A stretch of DNA of 64,000 bases from Erpobdella octoculata. Taxonomy: Eukaryota > Annelida > Clitellata > Hirudinida > Erpobdellidae. Below are positions 27,222 to 39,526 of this stretch, piece after piece. Under the pieces are notes generated by a model. That model saw only the letters and a program-made list of their open reading frames with translations, was not told where the DNA came from and did not search any database. Made by a program: the position numbers and the translations under genes. The first letter of the stretch is position 1; every line of letters starts with the position of its first letter. Location of the stretch: the NCBI GenBank assembly GCA_963978895.1, contig OZ022245.1, positions 28,369,543 through 28,433,542 of the forward strand, in the 5' to 3' direction.

Positions 27222-30200
27222 TCACTCTTTTGATTCCAGCGCTTTGATTGGTGAAGCTTGGATGGAATTTCCGACGTTGGGTAATTCTGGAACGACCTAA
27301 AATAGGAAGAACAAATTTTGTAATAATTAGTGTAAGTGCTATAGATTTTTTTGAAACCAAATTCAAATATAAATGTGCTTAGCTATTTGAAGCATTAACA
27401 TACCAGCTCTGAACCAATAGCATTCTCTTCTAGCTCCTCCCCATCTGAAATCCCTCCCACTTCGTAACTCTCCGACAAATCGTTGTCTTCAGACGATCGA
27501 CCCGGGGCGTTTTTCTGTCGCAAATTATGGAAAAATTAATGATTTAAAATTTAAAGAATGCAATGTTATTAAAAAAAAGTTTAAATGATATAAGTTATAA
27601 ATTAAATTTCTGAGATTTTTCTAACAACTGCAACAAAAAAGAACGAAAACAATCATATCAAAGTAAGCTACTGAGAGACTAAATAAGTGGCAAACTATCA
27701 ATCCTGGATAAAACGGGCACAACGACTAAAAGTAAATATAAGAAAAGAAACCGAATTTTCAAACAGAGGAATAACAACGTCTAGTTACATGAGAATTATT
27801 CAATAGGCAAATAAATCTAAGTTAATCCACACAAGCTAGTTAGTTAACTGCTACGATCTATCACGACGAGTTCATTTGAACCTCATAGTCTATGGAGATA
27901 ATCGGCTGTCTGCTTTTGAAAAACTCCTGCACTCCTTGTGGATCTTTGGAAACGATGTTCTACGATAGGTTGAAGAAACAAGAAAGAAATCAAACTGGTT
28001 ACAAATCTTAAAGTAGCCCGTGATATTATTATGTATTTATAGTTATTGTATACGCTTAATCATTTTATCAGCAGCCATCAATATCATCACTAATGTATAT
28101 CATTGATATCATTATCACAACCTGAACAGCTGTTTTGCTTTCTCCTCCTTCCTGTTTCACCTTCACTTGATCAGAAGCAACGGTTAGGTCCTGGAGATTT
28201 CCGGAAGCGGGTTTTTCCGGCACCTTTTCCAAAACGGATACGACGGCCTTGGGAATGTGGGCCCTCTGGTGGGGTGTAAGTGAGATGACGTGGTTGAGAA
28301 GGGGCTCTCGCAGCTCTGGAGAGATAACGAAGGCATCTCTCAGCTGAGTCGGAGGCAACTGTAGCATGATCTACATCCAGAACAAAACAAAATAAAAGAG
28401 GGACGTGCACGATAATAATTATAATTTTAATAATAATAACAATAATAAACTGCAGATGTTTTAATAAATATAAATTTCAAAAAAAAGTTCAATGTTCCAA
28501 AAATCAAACCTGAAAAGACTGTGGCTTCGTCTTCTGGCAGCACTTGACAAAACCTTCGTACACCTTCCTGTTCTTCCACACCTGAGCAAAAGAACCAATA
28601 CAGGTAATAAAATTGCCAGAAAATTTACAATCACCAATGATAATCACTACCATTCATAAACATCAGCAGAGCAACAACCAACTACACGAACCCCTAACGA
28701 CAACTACACGACATAACCATAACAACCAGGCACCTGCTTAGCGACGAGTCTCTGCAAGATGTTGAGGACGAATCCGCTGAGCTTGGGATAGGTGGAGAGA
28801 GACTGCATGACCGTCCTCATGAGGAGGATCGGAAGAGGATTCATGTCCATCAGTTGCTGCATGACTACAGCAAGGACCTCTTGCGTGTACACCGATCTCT
28901 CTTGGAAACAGATGCTGCAGGCTAGATAAAAAAAAAAAAACGAATGAAAGAAAGAATATTCAGAATGTTATATAAAAATAAAAAGAGAGAGAAAAAAAAG
29001 AGTATATTAACTGACCCTTAATCAGTGTCTTCATGTCAACTTTGGTGTCCAGTGTGTGCAGGGTAATCAATAATTCAGTTGGATTCAATGAACAAGGTTT
29101 GTTTTCTTGACCTGTAAAGGTTAAAGGTTAAGAAACAGTCATTCCCAATTACAGTAGTAAATCATCATCATCATCACCACATTCAATGTTGATGTTCTCG
29201 GCAAAACAAATTCAAACCGTTAACTCCGAGCAGCCTGTTGAATACTTCTTTCACGACTACCGGATTCAGTTTTATCAGCCTGGGCAGGGCAGCGACGACC
29301 TCATTCTGTCAATCAATTTCAAATCAGCCAATCACGATAAAAACATTTAACTCGAATTAATTGTGTAATATGATAATCGTTTATTCGTACTTAACAAGAA
29401 TCCACCAATCAGACACCAACCTTGGACAAACCGTTTAGAACTGGAATGAGAAAGCGAACATCGGAAACTCTCTTCTGGTACAAATCTCTAACTTTGTCAA
29501 CCAGTTCGGGAGATGGTACGACTAATAAGACGTAATAATCATTAAATGCGATGGAACGACTAATAAGACGTAATAATCATTAAATGCGATGGAACGACTA
29601 ATAAAACGTAAAATCATTCAATGCGATGGTACGACTAATAAGACATAATCATTTTCAATGCATTAAAAATTGTAAATAAACAAATTAAAAGGATTTTTAT
29701 AAACTTAAAAAACTCTAAGTAAAAAATTTTCTTTCACCTTTATCTGTAAGAATGTGTATAATCCTTGTGATCAATGTCTCCGTTCCTTTCGGACAGTTTT
29801 CGACCAATAAGAGAAGTTCTGGAGAATCCATGCCCATTCCTTTGACCTATCATTGATGAGAAATATTAATGATAGCCCGTCAAATACTAGGAAACAACTG
29901 AGAAACCAATAAAAAAAGATAACCAACAGGAGTCTCGATGACTCTCAAGATGACACGCTTAATCTCATTGGACGAGCTGAGATAGACACTGGCCAATTCG
30001 TGGATGAGCTCGTGTTTGACTGGCAGGAGGCCAAGGTATAAATAGAGGCAGAGGCGAATAGCCTCCTCCGACCAGGATTCTGACGCAAACAATTTATATA
30101 AATTAAATTAAATCAACGCTTATTAATTCACATTTTTAATTTAATGATATTCATCAACTACTAATTAACATACACAAATGTATATTAATTCAATTATTCA

Positions 30201-33200
30201 ACACTTATTAATTCACATTTTTAATTTAATGATATTCATCGACTACTAATTAACATACAAAAATTAGTAAAACATAGCCCAGCTAAACAAACTACTCAAT
30301 GGAATGGAAAAAAAATTAAACCCTCACGACTCACCAAGTTCTTCATCGACCTTGACGACCTTTGGTGGAACAGGAAGTAAGAGGTACCTCAGCAACATCA
30401 TGGCATGCTCCTGTTTATAGATGATGAATAATCATTATGAAACTATTATCTGTAATTAAGTTATTAAGAAAATCATCATCATATATATTATAGCTCTAGT
30501 TGTTTTATAAAATTCATCTAAACAAACTATTGTAGAAATTAAAAATAAAGCTTAACACCTAAATTAATTTCCTAGCCAACCGCTAAGAAAAACACACACA
30601 CAGTGGTTTTATTTTTGCTCAACAAACTATATAAATAAACCAATCAAACAGACGAGCTACTAGCTAATCAACCCGATTGGTCAATCGTTCGACCAATCGG
30701 CCACAACGACACCATCCAACACGAACTTACCTCGATCTTTCCCTGAAGATCGGACCTCTCGTGCAGGCTCTTGATGACTCGGATGGCATTCTGTCTCACC
30801 TGAACAAATTGTATTTTTTATTAATTAACCTTCCACACCTGGCTTCGACAGATCGCAAATCGATCGTCAAACTCAGCAGCTGGCAAACCGTGAAGAAACT
30901 AAACAAACCTCGGATTTCTCGTGAGTGGCAAAGTCAAGCAGCATGTCGAGAAAGTCGAACTTGAGCTTCGGTCGTTTCAGGATGAGTTCTTTCATCGTCG
31001 TCATGCAGAAGTAGATGCGAGACTGCAGTAGGTCGTCGTCGTGACAACAAAAAGATATTAATACGCCCAAGGTAACATTTGTAATTTGTGTTCATTAATT
31101 TTAATTGATGATACAAAACTAGATAAAAACCCACTTGGGAAAATCCCAGAAGCAAAAAAACCTAACAACATAATAATTTGCATGTACTAATATCATTCCA
31201 AAAAACTCAAACTATATTTCTGGCACCCGACAAACTCAGTGCTCACACACACACACACACATCACTGGAGATATTTAAAAACATTTATAGAGGTAAACAA
31301 AACAGACATCTTCGAGACACGAGTCTTTAAGAACTTGAACAATCTTCGGAGTGAGAGTCGGTGCTTCAAGGACGACTCGGTTGAAGAAAGTTCTGAAAAT
31401 AAATAATTTTAAGCGATTTAAAAAAACAAAAACAAACAGAACTGAATTCATAAGAGTATATTATAAAAGCTATTTTTTTTTAAATTAAAGAATCTATTTC
31501 AGGGCGACACACCAAAGCAGAGGGAAAAAATCCGATCAACTGGCAATCTCATCCCATTCAAGCAATCAAATATTTAAACAACAAAAAAGATAAAAAAAAA
31601 GATAAAAAAAAAAGATAATTACAATCTTAAAGCACAACGAATAAAGCTTCTCATGGAAAAAAACACCAAAAAAACGAACCCATCCTTTTGATCCGGTCGG
31701 TCGAGCAGTCCCCGGAGAAAGGCCACCACGCAATTTTCGTACTTGGCGAGCGGCCCGTCACCGTCGGTTACCATATTCCCAGCAGCGGCTGCCAGACACG
31801 TGTAGTTGTAATACTCCTGGTATATCAGTTCGATGGCCAGGCTGGAACGATTGCGTAGGTCGGAGAAGACGTATTCGAGGAAGTCTGGAAAAATAAAAAA
31901 CCAATTATTATTATTATTATTTAACTGATTGAAATTCTCATTAAAATAAATAATATTAGTTGTTATTATTATTATTATTAGTTATTATTATTATTATTGT
32001 GTCAACATCATCTACCATCTCTGTGTTTTTCGTTCATCGAGGCGATCCGAACAATCATCTTCCATCTCATGTCGTCGATGACTCCCATGTGATTAGACTC
32101 TGAAATGTTTAGCCAATGAGATCATTGAAAACGGTCAGATGTTAAAATCTATTACCCCAATCGACTCATAAGATCAACAGAAGCAATCAACAAATTAGAT
32201 CAGTCATAAAAACAACTGTATATGTTCAACAATAACAAACAACCAATCAAATATCTGGTAAACAAAACAATTAGCAAATCACGTAGCTTTAAATAAGCCT
32301 TCTCAACCTATAGCATCAAATATAAAATATAGAGGACGACTGAAATAATTATCCACAAATAATTCAACCAATCAGTGTTTGTTAAGAATCAGCTCAACAA
32401 ACCCTGCAGTCTCTTCAAGTGCGATTTGGCAAGAGCAGACGCCTCTTCAGGACTAAGAGGTTTAGTGACTTGACTGAGTCTGAACGGAACCGTGTTTTTC
32501 TTACTCGGCTGAACCTGTTTGAAAGTCGATTAGTCAAAATCAATAAGCCTACCTTAGGTTTATAACCACCACATAATTAACCGTTAAATTATATTAATTA
32601 GATGAATAATATGAAATAAAAAATCTCTCCGACTTACAGATGGAACGAACGAGACGAGATCGTCATCTTCTTGAACGATCGGCTTTTCATCGTTCTTGAT
32701 CGTGGAACCGCCTGTGGTGGAAGTGAAATGCAAATTTGTTGTGTAATCAAAACCATCATCATCATTATTGTCAACCACTTTTCACTTCACTCTATATCCT
32801 ACCACGACAACAACCACCATCATCACCACCACCAGCATCATTATTATCAACCACTTTTCACTTCACTCCATATTCTACCATTTAAAAACCATACGCATCG
32901 CCGAAACAACCAACCAACCTAAAACAGTGCCGATAGTTTGTTCCTCTGTACCACCAGTGACATCATCATCATCACCACCACCACCATTTGCAAGGCCACC
33001 ACGCATCGAATTGTCCTCGGTGCTTCTGCTTCTTTTGCTTTCCTTTTGTTTTTCCAGCTTCAACAATAAAAATAAAAAAACTCTATTCAATACAAACAAT
33101 ATTTTAAAGAGCAGGATGGAGGAGAGAGGAGAAGGGGGAGAGGAATTACCAAGCAGGCTGGTACAGAAGAACTGTGATCCAATCAGGACAAACAATAAAA

Positions 33201-36200
33201 ACTGTGATCCAATCAGGACAAACAATAAAAACTGTGATCCAATTAGGATAAACAATAAAAAAAAGACTAGGTGGTTAAAATTCAGCTCAGTTCGTTGAAC
33301 CCACCACGGTCAGTAACCCGGTTGAAAATTGCGGAAAAACAGTTTTAACAATAAATGACAAAAAAATATAAACAATGAACTAACAACCTCTGCCTTCTTC
33401 TGTGCTTCCATCATCTCATACCCCTTGCCAAGCTTTGCATTGGTCAGCTGTGCAGCCAATAGACGTGCCATGTGCTTAATCTGGACAGGAGTTCCTGCAG
33501 CTGCAATCGGAGTGTACGTAGCTTGGAAAGATGCGGGCATATCTTCAGGGAGCATAACCTGTAGCAAACAATTAGAAAGTTGAAAGAATTAAAGTATGTA
33601 TGTGAATTTATATAAAAATTCTGATTTAGAAGAAACCCTTCTTGTTCGGTTTTCCACAAGTCCATCACTAGACCACGATTCAACCGATGGGCAAAAAAAA
33701 TAACAGATTTAAAAAAACAAATTAAAAAAAAAACGAATAACTCACCATACTCAAAAGAACCAGATCTGCAACATTATGAGCAGTGAGTCTCGCAACAAGA
33801 TCATCAGCTGTTATGTCGATGGCCGACTGATGCTTCAGGGTTTCCCCGGCAGCTGGCAGAGCAGCTGGCTTTTCATCAGAAGCTATGGTAGCTGGCGCAA
33901 CTGCTGATGCACTCGACGAACCACTAACAGCTGAGGTTTTCATTGCTTGAGGAGGAGCTTGTTTGAATTTAGGAGCTGCGACTGCGGTCGGGACGAGCTC
34001 GACATCCGTCGGTTTGTTTGAAGTGACGTTGTTGTTGTTGTTGCTGAATGATTGCTGCTGAAAATAGTGAAATGAAAATTCATAATTCCTTAAATTGTTT
34101 ATTTAAATATAAAAAAAACTTTTAAAACAGTTATTAATCTACGAATAACTTTTTTTAAATATATATAATTAATATAAATTTATTTAACACCAACTGTGTT
34201 GTCGAGTTTTGCCTTCTTAGAAAGAACGGTGCTGTCCTCTGCTTTTCTCTTCCTGTTGTCGACTTTGGCCATGTTTTTCATGACCTGAATGCATATTAAT
34301 TAGGTAAAATCAACAACCAATCATGACCTGAATGCATATTATTAAGATCAACTTAAGAAAAACATTGTAAGAACAGACATTTTAAGGATATTACATAAAG
34401 CGGCAAAAAATCAAAACCATTCATGTAAAGTTATTAATAAATTTGTTTTTAATCAATAATAAAATCAAATTTAATTCTTTTTTATAATATTACACAAGTT
34501 ACTTTAATAATTTATAAAAGATGTAACCCTCACCTCTGATTGGCTGGCCCCTAAATCAGTCAGGAGGATGGCAATATTTGATTGGTACTCACCGGCAGCA
34601 GGATGGCGCAGCAAGGTGAGCATCTGCATTTTTAAGTGCTTTCTCACGCTGCTCACCTGTGATTTCGTCAGTGTTGGCGGGAGGTTGACTAAAAACGAGC
34701 AAGTCATGATATCATCATCATCATCAATACAACATTTATCAAAATGCAATTTAATGCATACAACATACAGCACATATACAATGCAATATCACAGCTAGAA
34801 TACAGCACATAAACAAACACAATGCAATATAATGCATACAATACAGTACATACAATGCAATATAATGCATACAATACAGTACATACAATGCAATATAATG
34901 TATACAATACAGTAAATACAATGCAATATAATGCATACAATACAGTACATACAATGCAATATAATGCATACAATACAGTACATACAATGCAATATAATGT
35001 ATACAATACAGTAAATACAATGTAATAGAATGCATACAATACAGCACATACACAATGCAATAAGAGCATTTAAAGATTGCTGTCTACAAAGCTATTTTTT
35101 AAGCCAGACAAGAAATTATACTTTTTTATTTCAGATACTAGAGACAAAGAAGGGAGTTAAACTGAGAACTCTCGATTAGGCATCAACATTAACATATTAA
35201 CTCTAGCATCACTAACTTATAACTAAATGTGTGAACCCCCCCCACACCCTGCTTTTCATGACACACTAACCATGGAGAGATTCAAAGCCTTGTACCACTT
35301 GACCCATAAACACAGGTCGAAACCTGGCCACCGATGTCATTGACGTCATGACGATCATTAAGTTGATACTGTAAATAAATTTACATAAATTAGCATACAT
35401 TATTATTAATTATAGAAACAAAAATCTTACGGGAAAGAAAATAGCATTCAATCAACTGGGACGGCTTACCTTGAGATGTAATTGGTTGATTGGTAGCCCA
35501 TCAACTTATCGAAAGTCTCTCGTCCTTCCTCCAATAGTTTTTCTATCTTAAGCGTCGCATGATTTTCGGGAACCAATGAGAGGTTGATATCATCAACATA
35601 AACATTATTCCCTTTGCCGTTGGTTGATTTAATGACTTCTGGATCCTAGACACATTTGTAAAGATGAGAAACAAAACTTTTAAACATTCTAGATAAGTGT
35701 TAATTTAATATTCATATTATTAATTACAATGCAATCGAAATAAATTATGTAAATTGATGGAAGCTTTCAAGAGAAATTAACCAATCGGTAAGTAAGAATA
35801 CAGCTGTCTACTCACATCTGGAGGCATTGAAAGAATGAGAACTGCAACCTCAAGAAATTTAATGGCACTACTTCTTATTCTATAAATAATAAATAAATAA
35901 CTGACTTACAAATTACACTTTAATAAACGGAATAAATAAAATGGTTTACAGCACAAGTTTTTTGTTATAATTGTAACATTTTCTGTCCTTTTTGACGGCT
36001 ATTACAAGTTACAGCAGCAAAGCACTGCACGTATTAACATTGAATTATAAAGCGCATAATCAATCAATTGTGACAGCTATTAATAACATCTAATTAGATA
36101 ATTAATCAATATTGAGATCTATTATTAACATCCAATTAGAATGAGCATAATTAATCAATTGTGACATCTATTAATAACATCCAATTAGAATGAGCATACT

Positions 36201-38583
36201 TATTGAGCAGTAACGACACGAACCCTTCATTATCGTTTTCAATGAACTCTTCAATGATTGACTTCATCCTGGCGACTTGATTCCACGTCCTCAACATGAC
36301 TGGAGTTGCTACTCTGCTAGTGGCCATCCACTGGATGAGAAATGGGAAGGATATTATAATCGATTATTTATTATGGTTGCTTTTAATAATACATATTTTT
36401 TATTTTCAATATTATAATATTAATTTTAATAAGCGTGTTTTTAACTAACTAAAACCAAGCTAAAGAATGTTGGCAAAATAAATCTGACTTGAAAATAAAT
36501 AAATAATTTTTAGGATGAGTAAAGAACAAAAACAGATGTAGACTGAAAGTGAAAGAAAAAGCTTATTATTGAGCACAACAAATTTTAAAGAAAAAGAAAA
36601 ATGATAAAAAGCCAAGCCAACTTTTATGGTAGCTTTGTAGACGTGCGAGACATTAAGAATCGCTGTCTTAACGACTTTGACGTTGGTGTCCTTTAATGTC
36701 ATCATCATGTTACCAACGATTCTAGGTAGTAATTCCTCATCTGCTTTACTGTTAGGAGTTTTTTTATTATTATCATCAAATAATTTATTATAAATTCCAT
36801 TTTTAATATTATCAACGAGTATAATATATAATATTGTAATATTAATATATATATATAATATGTGTGTAATATATTATATTATTTGTATACATTCCTCAAG
36901 TATGTAATATATGACATTGTATTGTATTATTTGCACATTGTCAACACGTGTAATATATCACAAGCAATTATTTGAATATTGTCCACACGCGTGTACAAGT
37001 TTTAACGTCTTTCTGTGTTAGTATTAATAATTCTTTGTTTTAAGATGATTTCACTTTTAGGCACCATCGATTTCCAATTCAATAAACAACACAAATTACG
37101 AACCCTGCCACGGCCATGAAATGTACGATGTATTTCTTCACCTCCACCGATCTATCCGACTGGAAGGCCAACATTTCCTGATAATATTTTTATTAGTAAT
37201 AGTATTTAATTAATGCAAATTATTTAGAAATTAACATATTAAATACTGCAACGCCAACATCTCCTGATAATATTTTTCAGAGTAACAGTATTTAATTAAT
37301 GCAAATTATTTATTACAAATTAACATATTATTTACTGAGCCTACTCATTAGAAAAAAAACATTCAATCTATTTTAATAAATAAATATTATTTTGATAAAT
37401 AAATAAATTGAATAGAAATTCCACCAACGTCTAAAAAGCTGTCTAATAGATTTGGTTCTTTATTGACAATCAATTCTTCGACCTGAAAGTTTTAATACAA
37501 TTTTATGCTAATTAATATATAAATACTTCGTAATCTTTACAATTTTATATTAATTAAAATATAAATACTTTGTAATCTTCACAATCTTATATTAATTAAT
37601 ATATAAACACTCTTTAATCTTTACAATTTTATATTAAATAATATATAAATACTTTGTAATCACAAATATAGTCTTTAAAAATAAATGGTACAAAAAAAAT
37701 ATTCATATGGTATTGCACAACATCAAAAGAAATACATGAATTGAATAGAAGACTACAAGCTTATTGACTTATGACAACTTATCGATAAGTCAATATGATC
37801 AATAAACATTTAATTAAATGACAGAAACAGACTATTTTTAGATTCCGTATTTTCTCCACATCTCTTGGCAACAGTGAAGCTTGGTTCAATAGTTCAACTA
37901 CCTGAAGATCGAATTAATAGAAGTGGAATTTAAAAAATATGATCCATATAATTTCATATAAATTATTTTCACAATATTGGAAAACAAGCATTAAAAAGTT
38001 AAATTATGCTTATATGATGTAAAAAATTTGCTACATGTTCCAAAACCACCATGTCCTCTAAGCTTAAAGCCAAACAATCTTCCTTTCACCATCAGCATGG
38101 TGAAATTAGCAAATATATTATATATAGTACAAATCAAATTTGGTGATTCAGAAGCACAATGATGATAGATTGAGGTCGTGGAATGCAATATTTAAAATGT
38201 GAGAATGCAGCACTCCACACTACTTAAGTAAAATAAAAACAATTGAACCATTTTGTTGTCGTCGATATCTAAACGTAGGTAGGTCGTACACTCATATATA
38301 AAAAATCCTCTGATTTGACTTATATAATTTATATTATAAGTCTTAATTAGGATGAATATTGACATTTGTTTGCAGCAGTAAGCTTGAGTAAAGAAATTTA
38401 TTATAATAATAAGAAAGAGTCATCACGATTTTTTAGATTATATAAATATGGATTTGACTGAATAATTGTAGAGTTTCACAAACAAGTCAACAAAAACTCA
38501 AAGACAACTACAGAGATTTTATTAAAAAATAAACTTTTATTCTATATTACCCGATCGTAGGTTGAAGTTACGGTCGTGGTCAT
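27222..38583 (-). CDS. SYMPK: Symplekin, mRNA 3'-end processing scaffold (about 33 exons)
   Basis: Scaffold that links CPSF and CstF in cleavage/polyadenylation and in histone mRNA 3'-end formation. The start at 38583 gives [11 protein letters not shown], then [19 protein letters not shown], matching the symplekin N-terminal HEAT domain. Later blocks are [16 protein letters not shown] (~37130-37180), [20 protein letters not shown] (~34630-34690), [10 protein letters not shown] (~33800), [16 protein letters not shown] (~33500) and [10 protein letters not shown] (~31820). The C-terminal domain has [20 protein letters not shown] (~30000), [19 protein letters not shown] (~29800), [20 protein letters not shown] (~29260), [15 protein letters not shown] (~28820) and [20 protein letters not shown] (~28330). 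The last exon is 27222-27298. A Gly/Asp-rich segment at ~32918-33063 is less conserved. Most splice sites were judged by eye, so small boundary errors are likely. Confidence 0.93.
29517..29650 (+). repeat. Intronic tandem repeat, about 40-bp unit
   Basis: Four diverging copies of GATGG(T/A)ACGACTAATAA followed by GACGTAATAATCATTAAATGC in a symplekin intron; the first copy abuts the exon near 29523. Confidence 0.85.
33166..33262 (+). repeat. 30-bp tandem repeat, three copies
   Basis: AACTGTGATCCAATCAGGAC plus AAACAATAAA repeated three times in a symplekin intron. Unit length is a multiple of 3, so it leaves open frames. Confidence 0.9.
34800..35060 (+). repeat. Minisatellite, about 33-bp unit
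   Basis: About seven units with ACAATGCAATATAATGCATA and CAATACAGTACAT in a symplekin intron. The unit length is a multiple of 3, which opens all minus frames (Tyr/Cys/Leu-rich). These frames are not genes. Confidence 0.92.
37160..37335 (-). repeat. Direct duplication including a splice acceptor copy (SYMPK)
   Basis: The segment GCCAACATTTCCTGATAATA with its downstream AT-rich stretch (about 37170-37245) recurs at about 37252-37335 as GCCAACATCTCCTGATAATA. The exon edge and acceptor are duplicated. Confidence 0.75.
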
Positions 38584-39526
38584 TCTTTTAATCTATTTTT
38601 AATCAATCAAACGTAGAATCAGAACCCTAACTGATTAGAATTGCTATACCGCTATATCAAATTATGTGTATATATATAATATATTATATATATTCTTTAG
38701 AAAATAAATTGTAAACTGAACAAAACAAAAAAATCAGCGCTGGACCGCCTATTTTATTTTTATGGAATTAAATTTAAGTAAACATCTGCTTTCGCAAGGG
38801 GAAACAGTTTAAAATACAATCGAAAATATTATATAATAATTTTTTTATTTATTTAAAACAAAAACAATTTTAACAATAACAAAAAAGTATTTTGCATGTA
38901 AAATAAATTTATTTAGAAAGTAAAAATATGTTCAATTAGATTTTACATAACAAATTAATTACATTAAAAAAAACTTTAAAAACGTTGAGATGAGACAAAA
39001 GTCAAGACAACAGTGTTGTTTTTATTATTAAAATTTACCTGATGATATATATTTCTAAGATCGTCATCATCACATCTGATCGTCGAACTGAGCGCTTGTG
39101 ACAAGACGTCATCGACGTGAGTTTCATTCAATATAATACATTTATCGAGATAATTTTAGTGCTGAATTCCTGAAATTGTCAAATTTTTTCTAGTAGCGGG
39201 GGTGGAAAGAAATTTTAATTTTTTCAGGACTATTGTGACTATTCTTCTATATGCTAACTGTGCTAAACACAACTCTGACTTTCTTACAATCTTACAGTCA
39301 GTTACAGATTACTACACTGATTACAGTGTCTTAAACACAATATTATGCATTACTTACTGTTGATACACTTGACATAAGCATTTGTTTTTATTCGATAGTG
39401 TTTTTACTAAATCATTTAGAAATTAATGGTTTTTAAATAATATACTATCAGGTTTCTATGAAAATCTAAAAAGCAACAGTGTGTTTTGAGCTTTACAGCT
39501 TTTCAAAGAATACATCCTAGTCATCA
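38584..39526. promoter_or_regulatory. Shared upstream region of SYMPK (minus) and BICD-related gene (plus)
   Basis: 943 bp between divergent start codons. On the minus strand, a possible noncoding first exon ends TCATCAG at about 39041, followed by a good donor GTAAAT; its upstream frame has no ATG. No further regulatory motif can be supported. Confidence 0.4.
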
